A stretch of DNA of 20,098 bases from an uncultured Blautia sp. (lineage in GTDB: Bacteria; Bacillota; Clostridia; Lachnospirales; Lachnospiraceae), in the NCBI GenBank assembly GCA_900542045.1, contig UQMI01000058.1:1-20098 (forward strand). The letters are read 5' to 3'. The position numbers and the translations under genes were made by a program. Below are positions 1 to 6,299 of the stretch, one piece after another. The number at the start of each line of letters is the position of its first letter. Within the stretch, counting starts at the first letter, position 1. The notes under the pieces were generated by a model, which was given only the letters and a program-made list of their open reading frames with translations, had not been told where the DNA came from and did not search any database.

Positions 1-20
1 CTCGATAAAATCCGCTCTTC

Positions 21-185
21 TTATACTTTTAAAAATCTTTCATGAAACAACCCTGTCTCTGTCAGCTCCCGGATCTTTTCCGGGTCTCTGGCCGTTACCG
101 CCACATTTTCCCCGGATTCCAGAGACGCCCGGGCAATTCCTTTTCCAAGTCCGCTGGAGCATCCCGTAATGAACCATGTTCCCAT
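21..185 (-). pseudogene. Truncated short-chain dehydrogenase/reductase (N-terminal remnant)
   Basis: The minus strand encodes 54 residues from an ATG at 185, preceded by an AGGTGA ribosome binding site. They begin MGTWFITGCSSGLGKGIARA, which is the start of a classical SDR Rossmann fold with the TGxxxGxG nucleotide-binding motif. A second strand and basic residue (VAVTARDPEK) follow, as in NADP-preferring members. The reading frame then departs from the family after about residue 44 and stops at 21. SDRs are usually about 250-280 residues, so the catalytic SYK region is absent. I read this as a remnant left by deletion or frameshift. The real continuation could lie outside the window in another frame. 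Confidence 0.6.
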
Positions 186-437
186 ATGTTCTTCACCTCA
201 TCTTCTATTCTAAACAATTTCCTGCCGCCTCAGAATAGCCAATAAGTTTGGGAATATATACCCGCAGGTTTTATCAGTCCGGCAGACCGACAGAAAATCA
301 CAGGATTTACGAAATATTTCCATACAGGAGCAGGAGGATGATCCGAACTGCCGTATAGAATTTGCAGGCCCTCGTTTATGCGGATTTTTTATGTGATGGG
401 AAATTCAGAACAAAAAATTCTGCTTTTCTACCACATA
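186..437. other. Intergenic region without a recognisable gene
   Basis: No credible reading frame covers this stretch on either strand. It holds the ribosome binding site of the SDR remnant and a near-palindrome at 250-263 (GGGAATATATACCC) of unknown meaning. Confidence 0.5.
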
Positions 438-464
438 AAAACAGGAGCTGACAGCCCCTGTTTT
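438..464 (-). terminator. Rho-independent terminator after nfo
   Basis: AAAACAGG at 438-445 pairs with CCTGTTTT at 457-464. One mismatch is followed by a GCT/AGC inner stem and a 3-nt loop. Read on the minus strand it lies 40 bp beyond the nfo stop and ends in a T run. Confidence 0.65.
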
Positions 465-503
465 CTTCCGGCCGGTATGTTCTTTGAACAGAACAGCGCC
501 CTT

Positions 504-1340
504 TTATTTTCCTCTGTAGTTTTCTTTCAGAAAAGCAATCTCTCTGGCCCACCCTTCTTCGTCATTGGGTGTTTCCAGGATAAAGGGAATCCCCTCCAGA
601 AGGGGATGATTGATCACGCGGAGCAGGGCTTCTGCCCCGATCTTTCCCTCCCCGATCCTGGCATGGCGGTCTTTATGACTTCCCAGCTCATTCATACTGT
701 CATTGAGATGAATTGCTTTCAGATGTTTCAGGCCGATCACCTGATCAAACTCTTCCAGCACCTCATCCAGATGGTTTACGATATCATAGCCGCCATCCCA
801 TACATGACAGGTGTCCAGGCAGACACCCATTTTCTCTTTCAGCTCCACAAGATCCAGAATCTGCCGCAGTTCTTCAAAATTCCGGCCCACTTCGCTTCCC
901 TTGCCGCTCATGGTTTCCAGAAGCACCATTGTGTTCTGTTCCGGTGTCAGCACTTCATTGAGCAGTTCTGCAATCTTGTCAATTCCAGTCTGAGCTCCCT
1001 GCCCCACATGACTGCCCGGATGAAAATTATAATAATTCCCCGGTGTATATTCCATCCGTCTCAGGTCATCCCGCATGGTATCTCTGGCAAATTCCCGGAG
1101 ATTCTCTTTTGCTGCACAGGCATTCATGGTATAGGGTGCATGGGCCACGATTTTTCCAAATCCATTTTCCCGGGCCAGTTCCAGATAAGCCTGAACATCC
1201 TCTTCCTGAATCTCCTTCGCCTTTCCTCCCCTGGGGTTTCTGGTGAAAAAGGCAAACGTATTGCCCTTTTCTTCTAAAATCCTCTTCCCCATGGCCAGAT
1301 AGCCGCCTGAAGAAGATGTATGATTTCCAATATATAACAT
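504..1340 (-). CDS. nfo: Endonuclease IV (AP endonuclease, deoxyribonuclease IV)
   Basis: This 278-residue protein of the AP endonuclease 2 family acts in cytoplasmic base excision repair. It cleaves the DNA backbone 5' of abasic sites using a trinuclear zinc centre in a TIM barrel. Diagnostic segments are [13 protein letters not shown] at the start, [73 protein letters not shown] (abridged by position near residues 200-223) and [12 protein letters not shown]. These carry the His, Glu and Asp metal ligands. The ATG at 1340 was chosen over upstream in-frame starts because it has an AAAGGA site 8 nt away and matches the family's usual N terminus and length. It is a single gene, divergent from the CapA-type gene. 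Confidence 0.96.
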   Translation of the reverse strand: MLYIGNHTSSSGGYLAMGKRILEEKGNTFAFFTRNPRGGKAKEIQEEDVQAYLELARENGFGKIVAHAPYTMNACAAKENLREFARDTMRDDLRRMEYTPGNYYNFHPGSHVGQGAQTGIDKIAELLNEVLTPEQNTMVLLETMSGKGSEVGRNFEELRQILDLVELKEKMGVCLDTCHVWDGGYDIVNHLDEVLEEFDQVIGLKHLKAIHLNDSMNELGSHKDRHARIGEGKIGAEALLRVINHPLLEGIPFILETPNDEEGWAREIAFLKENYRGK

Positions 1341-1374
1341 CCGATTTTCCTTTCTCATCTGTATTTTTCCTATC

Positions 1375-1403
1375 ATTCTACAACAGATATCTCCCGGACA
1401 CAA
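1375..1403 (-). promoter_or_regulatory. Candidate sigma-A promoter for nfo
   Basis: On the minus strand, TTGTGT (1403-1398) and TAGAAT (1380-1375) are separated by 17 bp, 35 bp upstream of the nfo start. The -35 matches the consensus in only three positions. Confidence 0.4.
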
Positions 1404-1485
1404 GAAAGAAATCACGGATCCATAACTGCCATATTTTACATTATTCCTTTCCTATTACAGATGTTTTACATTTCTGTGCAGGGAA

Positions 1486-1514
1486 TTGACAAACCCATCC
1501 AAACCACGTATTGT
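1486..1514 (+). promoter_or_regulatory. Sigma-A promoter of the CapA-type gene
   Basis: TTGACA at 1486-1491, a 17-bp spacer and TATTGT at 1509-1514 lie 31 bp ahead of the start codon. The in-frame TTG at 1486 is part of this -35 box, so it is not the gene start. Confidence 0.75.
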
Positions 1515-1545
1515 TTTCTTATCATATCTATTTGAGGGTAAAGCT

Positions 1546-2799
1546 ATGGATAAGAAACGAAAAAAAACAAACATTTACAAGAAAAGCAAATATTATAAAC
1601 AGCAGCGTCAGCGGATGCTGGTCATCGCCGGAGGCGCCGGTATTCTGGTCCTGCTGCTTCTGATCTTTCTGATCGTCCGGATGCTGTCACCGGAAGGAAA
1701 AGGGGCTTCTGCCGCTTCCTCCGACCAGTCCGGGACAGAAATTGCAGAAGAGAATCTGACCATTGAAACCTCCGAAGACAGTGAGGCTGCTTCCGATACT
1801 GCTACAGTTTCCGAACCTGTGAGCCTGACAGTCAGCCTCACAGGAGACTGTACCCTGGGTACCGATGAAAATTTTGACTACAGCACCAGTCTCAACGCCT
1901 ACTATGAGTCCAGTGGCAGCGCCTATTTTTTCCAGAATGTCCGCTCCATTTTTGAGCAGGATGATCTGACCATTGTCAACATGGAGGGAACCCTGACTAC
2001 TTCCGAGACCCGGGAAGATAAGCTCTATGCCTTTAAGGCAGATCCTTCCTACGTCAGCATCCTCACAGACGGTTCTGTGGAGGCAGCCAATCTGGCCAAC
2101 AACCACAGCCAGGACTACGGCCAGCAGAGTCTGGAAGATACCAAAACTGCCCTGGACGGTGCCGGCATCACACATTTCGGCTATGATGAGACAGCCATTA
2201 TTGATGTAAAAGGGGTCAAAGTGGGCCTTGTGGGCATCTATGAACTGTATGACCATATGGAACGGGCCCAGCAGCTCAAAGACAATATTGCCAAAGTAAA
2301 AGAAGAAGGCGCCCAGCTGGTCATCGTCAGCTTCCACTGGGGCAATGAAAAGGAAACTGTTCCCGATTCCAACCAGACACAGCTGGGCCATATGGCCATT
2401 GATGCAGGAGCCGATCTGGTGGTGGGTCATCATCCCCATGTCCTTCAGGGAATTGAAAAATATAATGGAAAATATATCGTATACAGTCTGGGAAATTTCT
2501 GCTTTGGCGGCAACTCTGCCCCCAGCGATATGGATACCATGATCTTTCAGCAGACCTTCACCATTACCTCCGAGGGCGTACAGACAGATGACAACATCAA
2601 CATCATCCCCTGCCGAATTTCTTCTGTATACGACTACAACAATTACCAGCCTACTCCCTGTGAGGACGGCGAAGAAAAAGACCGGATCCTTGCCAAGATC
2701 CAGGAGCGCAGCAGCGCCATCTCTGATACCATGGATTTCTATTTCCAGAACAGCAGTACTTTAGAGGACACGGATACTGCAGATGTCTACACAGAATAA
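1546..2799 (+). CDS. CapA/YwtB-family membrane-anchored metallophosphatase-like protein
   Basis: This 417-residue protein has a very basic cytoplasmic head (residues 1-23), one membrane helix at about 24-44, and a Ser/Thr/Glu-rich linker to about residue 90. An extracellular CapA domain (PGA_cap, calcineurin-like fold) follows. Motifs in order are LTGDCTLG (98-105), IVNMEGTL (143-150), LANNHSQDYG, VSFHWGNE (261-268), GADLVVGHHPHVLQG (288-302) and YSLGNFCFGG. The family includes CapA of the poly-gamma-glutamate capsule system, but no capB or capC lies nearby, so the substrate is unknown and a cell-envelope role is inferred. The ATG at 1546 has a GAGGG site 7 nt upstream and lies downstream of the promoter. 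The C terminus is acidic. It is monocistronic, with its own promoter and terminator. Confidence 0.9.
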   Translation: MDKKRKKTNIYKKSKYYKQQRQRMLVIAGGAGILVLLLLIFLIVRMLSPEGKGASAASSDQSGTEIAEENLTIETSEDSEAASDTATVSEPVSLTVSLTGDCTLGTDENFDYSTSLNAYYESSGSAYFFQNVRSIFEQDDLTIVNMEGTLTTSETREDKLYAFKADPSYVSILTDGSVEAANLANNHSQDYGQQSLEDTKTALDGAGITHFGYDETAIIDVKGVKVGLVGIYELYDHMERAQQLKDNIAKVKEEGAQLVIVSFHWGNEKETVPDSNQTQLGHMAIDAGADLVVGHHPHVLQGIEKYNGKYIVYSLGNFCFGGNSAPSDMDTMIFQQTFTITSEGVQTDDNINIIPCRISSVYDYNNYQPTPCEDGEEKDRILAKIQERSSAISDTMDFYFQNSSTLEDTDTADVYTE

Positions 2800-2820
2800 G
2801 CAGGACTTCCATATAATATA

Positions 2821-2880
2821 AAATAAGCATATCCCAACGCATACATCTCATGCATTCCCGGGGATATGCTTATTTTCTCT
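2821..2880 (+). terminator. Terminator after the CapA-type gene
   Basis: A perfect 15-bp stem pairs AAATAAGCATATCCC (2821-2835) with its complement at 2861-2875, followed by T-rich DNA. The loop is 25 nt and contains a GCAT/ATGC inner pair. The hairpin can also stop the convergent ATPase operon. Confidence 0.85.
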
Positions 2881-2950
2881 GTTCTTCTCCAGAAGTTCTG
2901 CCTGTTTCTGTACGGAACATCTCCGTTTTTTCAGTATGACACCTGATTTC

Positions 2951-5038
2951 TTACTGTGCCTTCTCCTCCAGCAGATTCTGCATGCTCCGAAGGCTGATGA
3001 CAAGCGTAGATGTATTGTGGAGCAGTGCGGATACAGTGGGCTGGATAATTCCCCCCACGCCCAGAACGATCAGACCTGCATTGAATCCCACGATGGTCCT
3101 GTAGTTGTGCTGGATCCGCTTCATCAGCCCATTGCTGATGGCCTTCAGTGTCACGATCTCATGCAGATCATCAGCGCCTATGGTGATATCCGCAATTTCT
3201 CTGGCGATCTCTGCACCGTCCTGAATGGCAATTCCCACATCTGCCGCTGACAGTGCCGGAGAATCGTTGATGCCGTCTCCCACCATGATCACCTTATGAC
3301 CCTTTTCTTTTTCCTCCTCAATGAACCTGGCTTTATCCTCCGGCAAAACCTCTGCATGGTATTCATCCACTCCTACCCTGGCCGCAATGGACCGGGCCGT
3401 TCTCTCGCTGTCTCCTGTCATCATGACCACTTTTCGGATTCCCGCTTCTTTCAGCATCGCAATGGCATCAGCCGCTTCCGGCCGGAGCGGATCTTCAATA
3501 CAGATCACCGCAGCCAGTTCTCCCTCCATCGCCATATACAGATGGGAATACTCTTCGGGAAGATTTTCATACACATGTTCCTTTCCTTCCGGAATCCTGC
3601 AGCCCTCGTCTTCAAACACAAAGTGATGGCTGCCGATGATTATCCTCCGGCCTTCCAGCATGGTGGAAATACCGTGGGCCACAATATATTCCACCCTGGA
3701 GTGCAATTCTTCGTGGACAAGCCCTTTTTCCTTTGCCGCCTGTACCACAGCTTTGGCCATGGAGTGCGGGAAATGCTCTTCCAGGCAGGCTGCGATCCGA
3801 AGCAGTTCATCCGCCTCCATTCCGTTGAACGGCACAACTTGCGCCACAGTAGGCTGGGCCTTTGTCAGTGTTCCGGTCTTATCAAATACAATGGTCTTCG
3901 CTTCTGCCACCGCTTCCAGATACCGTCCGCCCTTTACCGTGATATTTCGGCTGCTGGCCTCCCGAATGGCTGACAATACAGCAATCGGCATTGCCAGTTT
4001 CAATGCGCAGGAAAAATCTACCATCAACACAGATAAAGCTTTTGTCACATTCCTGGAAAACAGATAGACCAGCCCTGTTCCTGCCAGTGTATATGGTACC
4101 AGCCGGTCTGCCAGATGCTCTGCCTTGCTCTCCAGAGAAGACTTCAGCTTCTCTGTCTCTTCAATCATAGTCACGATTTTCTCAAACTTGCTGCTGCCAT
4201 TTACTTTTTTTACGCAGACAGTCAGTTCCCCTTCTTCTACCACAGTACCGGCATATACATACCTGTCTGCGGTTTTACGGACAGGCATGGATTCGCCTGT
4301 AAGAGAGGCCTGATTTACCATGGCCTCACCTTCTGTTACTACTCCGTCAAATGGAATCACATTCCCCATACGGACTTTGACCTGATCGCCTTCCTGTATA
4401 TTTGAAACCGGAACCAGTACTTCCTGGTCCTCTCTGCACAACCAGACCCTGCTGACATTCAGAGACATACTCCTTGCCAGATCATCCACTGATTTTTTAT
4501 GGGTCCATTCTTCCAGAACCTCGCCAATTCCCAGCAGGAACATGACAGAGCTGGCTGTATTATAATCCCGACGCAGCAGAGACACACCGATTGCCGTAGC
4601 GTCCAGTACCGGCACTTCGATCCTGCGTCTCGCCAGAGTCCGAATGCCGTTCCACAGATATTTTAACGCTTTCAGCGTGATAATCTTTGAACGGATAGAA
4701 TAGGGAAAAAATATCTTCATTCCCACATGGAGGACTACCCGGTTCACCAGTTTGTCCCAGTATTCCCGGTTCATCTGTCGGCCGGAATTCTGAAGATACG
4801 TTTCCGGCACTTTCACATTCTGATAACGGAACTTCCGCAAAGCCTGTATGACTGCTTCCCTCTCCCCCTGATAACAGATGGAAGCATCCTGTACACGCTC
4901 CCGCACCTTTGCGGAAGTAATAAAGCTCTGCCTGGACAGATAATACTGCAGCCGGTCCGCCTGTTCAAAAGTCATACGGCTCTGCAGTATATGGATCCGG
5001 ATTCTTCCTTTTATTTCATGTCTGATTACAAATTTCAT
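2951..5038 (-). CDS. P1B-type heavy-metal-transporting ATPase (CtpC-like)
   Basis: This 695-residue membrane pump is expected to export a transition metal using ATP. The N-terminal ~80 residues (MKFVIRHEIKGRIRIHILQS...) resemble the HMA_2-type domain and lack the CxxC of classical HMA domains. Then come the actuator loop TGES (247-250), the transmembrane metal motif SCALKLAMP (343-351), the phosphorylation site DKTGTLT (Asp386), an N-domain histidine motif EHFPHSMAKA (421-430, HS rather than HP), and the hinge GDGINDSPAL (587-596). The SCALKL motif replaces the usual CPC or SPC and recalls mycobacterial CtpC, linked to zinc or manganese. The metal here is not determined. The ATG at 5038 has an AGAAGG site about 8 nt away. 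It is last in an operon led by a Fur-type regulator. Confidence 0.92.
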   Translation of the reverse strand: MKFVIRHEIKGRIRIHILQSRMTFEQADRLQYYLSRQSFITSAKVRERVQDASICYQGEREAVIQALRKFRYQNVKVPETYLQNSGRQMNREYWDKLVNRVVLHVGMKIFFPYSIRSKIITLKALKYLWNGIRTLARRRIEVPVLDATAIGVSLLRRDYNTASSVMFLLGIGEVLEEWTHKKSVDDLARSMSLNVSRVWLCREDQEVLVPVSNIQEGDQVKVRMGNVIPFDGVVTEGEAMVNQASLTGESMPVRKTADRYVYAGTVVEEGELTVCVKKVNGSSKFEKIVTMIEETEKLKSSLESKAEHLADRLVPYTLAGTGLVYLFSRNVTKALSVLMVDFSCALKLAMPIAVLSAIREASSRNITVKGGRYLEAVAEAKTIVFDKTGTLTKAQPTVAQVVPFNGMEADELLRIAACLEEHFPHSMAKAVVQAAKEKGLVHEELHSRVEYIVAHGISTMLEGRRIIIGSHHFVFEDEGCRIPEGKEHVYENLPEEYSHLYMAMEGELAAVICIEDPLRPEAADAIAMLKEAGIRKVVMMTGDSERTARSIAARVGVDEYHAEVLPEDKARFIEEEKEKGHKVIMVGDGINDSPALSAADVGIAIQDGAEIAREIADITIGADDLHEIVTLKAISNGLMKRIQHNYRTIVGFNAGLIVLGVGGIIQPTVSALLHNTSTLVISLRSMQNLLEEKAQ

Positions 5039-5228
5039 CTGTTTTCCTTCTTTCCATGATGATCCGGATATCCCCCCGGACATCCGATGCTCTTTCGAAA
5101 AGTTTTTCCATAACAGGCAAGACAGATCCGAATGTTCTGCTTTCCTGTTGCAGCAAAGCGTTTCCAGCCTTAAAGAAAAGCCGGAACGTTCCATTCTCTT
5201 TTTCTTCAGGACCAGAAAACACCTGCAT
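5016..5228 (-). CDS. Possible 70-residue small protein ahead of the ATPase
   Basis: This frame fills the otherwise empty 213-bp gap between the DUF6110-like gene and the ATPase and overlaps the ATPase start by 23 bp. Its product is rich in charged residues with an amphipathic or hydrophobic middle (LFFKAGNALLQQESRTFGSV, then a helix-like VMEKLFERASDVRGDIRIIM). Codon use looks more natural than the competing frame that extends the ATPase upstream. The proposed ATG lies inside the hairpin at 5217-5242 and has no convincing ribosome binding site, so either the start is wrong or the frame is not translated. I recognise no family. Confidence 0.33.
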   Translation of the reverse strand: MQVFSGPEEKENGTFRLFFKAGNALLQQESRTFGSVLPVMEKLFERASDVRGDIRIIMERRKTDEICNQT

Positions 5229-5242
5229 CTCTGCAGGTGTTT
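5217..5242 (-). terminator. Intra-operon hairpin, weak terminator or processing site
   Basis: AAACACCTGCA and TGCAGGTGTTT form a perfect 11-bp stem with a 4-nt loop. On the minus strand a short T run follows. It sits 9 bp past the stop of the DUF6110-like gene, where it could lower transcription of the ATPase or stabilise the upstream message. Confidence 0.5.
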
Positions 5243-5251
5243 GATCTTTTC

Positions 5252-5551
5252 TTACTGCTGCTCTTCCTGGCAGGCGTCTGCTGCTTCTTCCTCATACTCT
5301 CTTGCAGCTTCATTCGCTCTCTCTTCATTGATCTGCTGTGCTTCTGCATAGATGTCTTCCGCGTTCTCCTGAATACTGGTTGCGGTCTTCATGATACATT
5401 CTTTTGCCCGCAGAGCTGCAGCTGTACAGCTTGTATATACTTTTTTTGCATCCTTACTGGAAAGAATTTTGATGCCTGCCGTTCCAAACAATACGCCAGC
5501 GGCAAAAATTCCAGTTCTTTCTGCATTTATCTTTTTTAAAATATCAAACAT
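5252..5551 (-). CDS. DUF6110-like small membrane protein, P-ATPase partner
   Basis: This 99-residue protein starts at the ATG at 5551, with GGGAGG 7 nt upstream. It has a short basic head (MFDILKKINAERT), one hydrophobic glycine-rich segment (residues ~14-28, IFAAGVLFGTAGIKI), and then a long helical stretch rich in Lys, Ala and Thr. The tail is strongly acidic, Glu/Ala-rich and carries one cysteine (ADACQEEQQ). I recognise the pattern as the DUF6110 family of Firmicutes, from memory. The layout parallels mycobacterial PacL proteins (DUF1490), single-helix partners of Ctp P-ATPases that form membrane platforms and bind metal at the C terminus. That role here is inferred from architecture and from its place before the ATPase. 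Confidence 0.8.
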   Translation of the reverse strand: MFDILKKINAERTGIFAAGVLFGTAGIKILSSKDAKKVYTSCTAAALRAKECIMKTATSIQENAEDIYAEAQQINEERANEAAREYEEEAADACQEEQQ

Positions 5552-5572
5552 ATCCGTACCTCCCATGTGTTG

Positions 5573-5653
5573 TTATTTGTGCTCGTATCCGGTATAGATT
5601 GTCATCAGCAGACAGATCACCATTGCCCATGCCCAAAATCTATGTTTCTTCAT
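5573..5653 (-). CDS. 26-residue membrane peptide (DUF6219-like)
   Basis: A GGGAGG ribosome binding site 8 nt ahead of the ATG at 5653 drives a 26-residue frame. The product has a basic start (MKKHRFWAWA), one hydrophobic helix (MVICLLMTIYTG) and a short polar tail ending in YEHK. I associate this sequence with the DUF6219 family of very short Firmicutes proteins, but from memory only. It lies between the Fur-type regulator and the DUF6110-like gene on the same strand, 21 bp before the latter's start, so it is co-transcribed. A role as a small regulator or subunit of the metal pump is an inference. Confidence 0.7.
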   Translation of the reverse strand: MKKHRFWAWAMVICLLMTIYTGYEHK

Positions 5654-5715
5654 TCGACAATCCTCCCTTCTGTTTTTAACACTTTCTTTATTTTAAACCA
5701 ACACAGAAGGTATTT

Positions 5716-6198
5716 CTAATGCTTTTTTCCTTGTTGAGATATTTTCTCATTAACTCCCTTCAGACAGCGGTTCTGCCGTCGTACAGATATAGAAAGGACC
5801 TGATGTCCCTCCAGATAACCGCAGGCTTTCAAGCCCTTCGACACCACATCATTCCACCGGTTATCATTCAGCCGGTACACGGTTCCGTCATCCATCACAA
5901 CCGTACATACCTGTTCTTTTGCATCCTTTCCTTCCGGGCAGACCACCTTATAGGAGTCCTTAGACTGAAGCGCGCCAATCTCTTCCAGAAGATTCACCAT
6001 CCGGTAGACTGTGGCAATTCCGATCTTGTGATTTTTTGCTGCTGTCTGGTAAAAAATCTCCTTGCAGCTGCTGCAGTCATTTTCCAGGATCGTATCAATA
6101 AGCCGCAGACGCTGCTTCGTGATCCTGCAGCCCTTCTCACGCATTTTCTTTATAATCTGTTCCTTCTGTTGTTTCCGTAACTCGATCTTATCTTCCAT
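5716..6198 (-). CDS. Divergent Fur-family transcriptional regulator
   Basis: This protein of about 160 residues has the Fur winged-helix domain: GCRITKQRLRLIDTIL (N-terminal helices), then CSSCKEIFYQTAAKN and the recognition segment KIGIATVYRMVNLLEEIGAL. The C-terminal dimerisation half (VVMDDGTVYRLNDNRWNDVVSKGLKACGYLEGHQVLSISV, described by position near residues 100-140) is recognisable. It lacks the HHHxH and paired CxxC metal sites of classical Fur, Zur and PerR. Sensing must therefore use other ligands, such as the cysteines near residues 43-46, or be indirect. It is the first gene of the metal operon and most likely represses it through palindromes over the promoter. The start is ATG 6198 or GTG 6204. 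Between this gene and the next, an 8-bp stem (5666-5673 with 5703-5710) spans the spacer. Confidence 0.88.
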   Translation of the reverse strand: MEDKIELRKQQKEQIIKKMREKGCRITKQRLRLIDTILENDCSSCKEIFYQTAAKNHKIGIATVYRMVNLLEEIGALQSKDSYKVVCPEGKDAKEQVCTVVMDDGTVYRLNDNRWNDVVSKGLKACGYLEGHQVLSISVRRQNRCLKGVNEKISQQGKKH

Positions 6199-6226
6199 GT
6201 ACACCGCATCCTGTTTTCACTCATCG

Positions 6227-6242
6227 GTTAGCTTATTCTAAC
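6227..6242 (-). promoter_or_regulatory. Candidate operator, downstream palindrome
   Basis: GTTAG and CTAAC arms surround a 6-bp centre between the promoter and the fur-like gene. The half-site GTTAG also occurs in the palindrome over the -10 box. Confidence 0.45.
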
Positions 6243-6252
6243 TTTGCTGTAA

Positions 6253-6283
6253 TTAGTATACACTAACTGGAAACAACTGTCAA
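6253..6283 (-). promoter_or_regulatory. Consensus promoter of the metal operon with overlapping palindrome
   Basis: On the minus strand, TTGACA (6283-6278), a 17-bp spacer and TATACT (6260-6255) form a near-consensus sigma-A promoter. The -10 lies inside an inverted repeat, TTAGTGTATACTAA (6253-6266), so a bound repressor would block RNA polymerase. Confidence 0.8.
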
Positions 6284-6299
6284 CAATCCTGTTTTACGG

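Noticed and set aside
378..1277. 299-codon plus-strand frame
   Set aside because: It is antisense to nfo, which has clear family motifs, and its translation has no recognisable domain.
1687..2439. 250-codon minus-strand frame inside the CapA-type gene
   Set aside because: Shadow of a gene with a promoter, ribosome binding site and motifs on the other strand.
5666..5710. Terminator between the Fur-like gene and the small peptide gene
   Set aside because: The 8-bp stem has a 29-nt loop and no following T run on the minus strand; it directly precedes a ribosome binding site.
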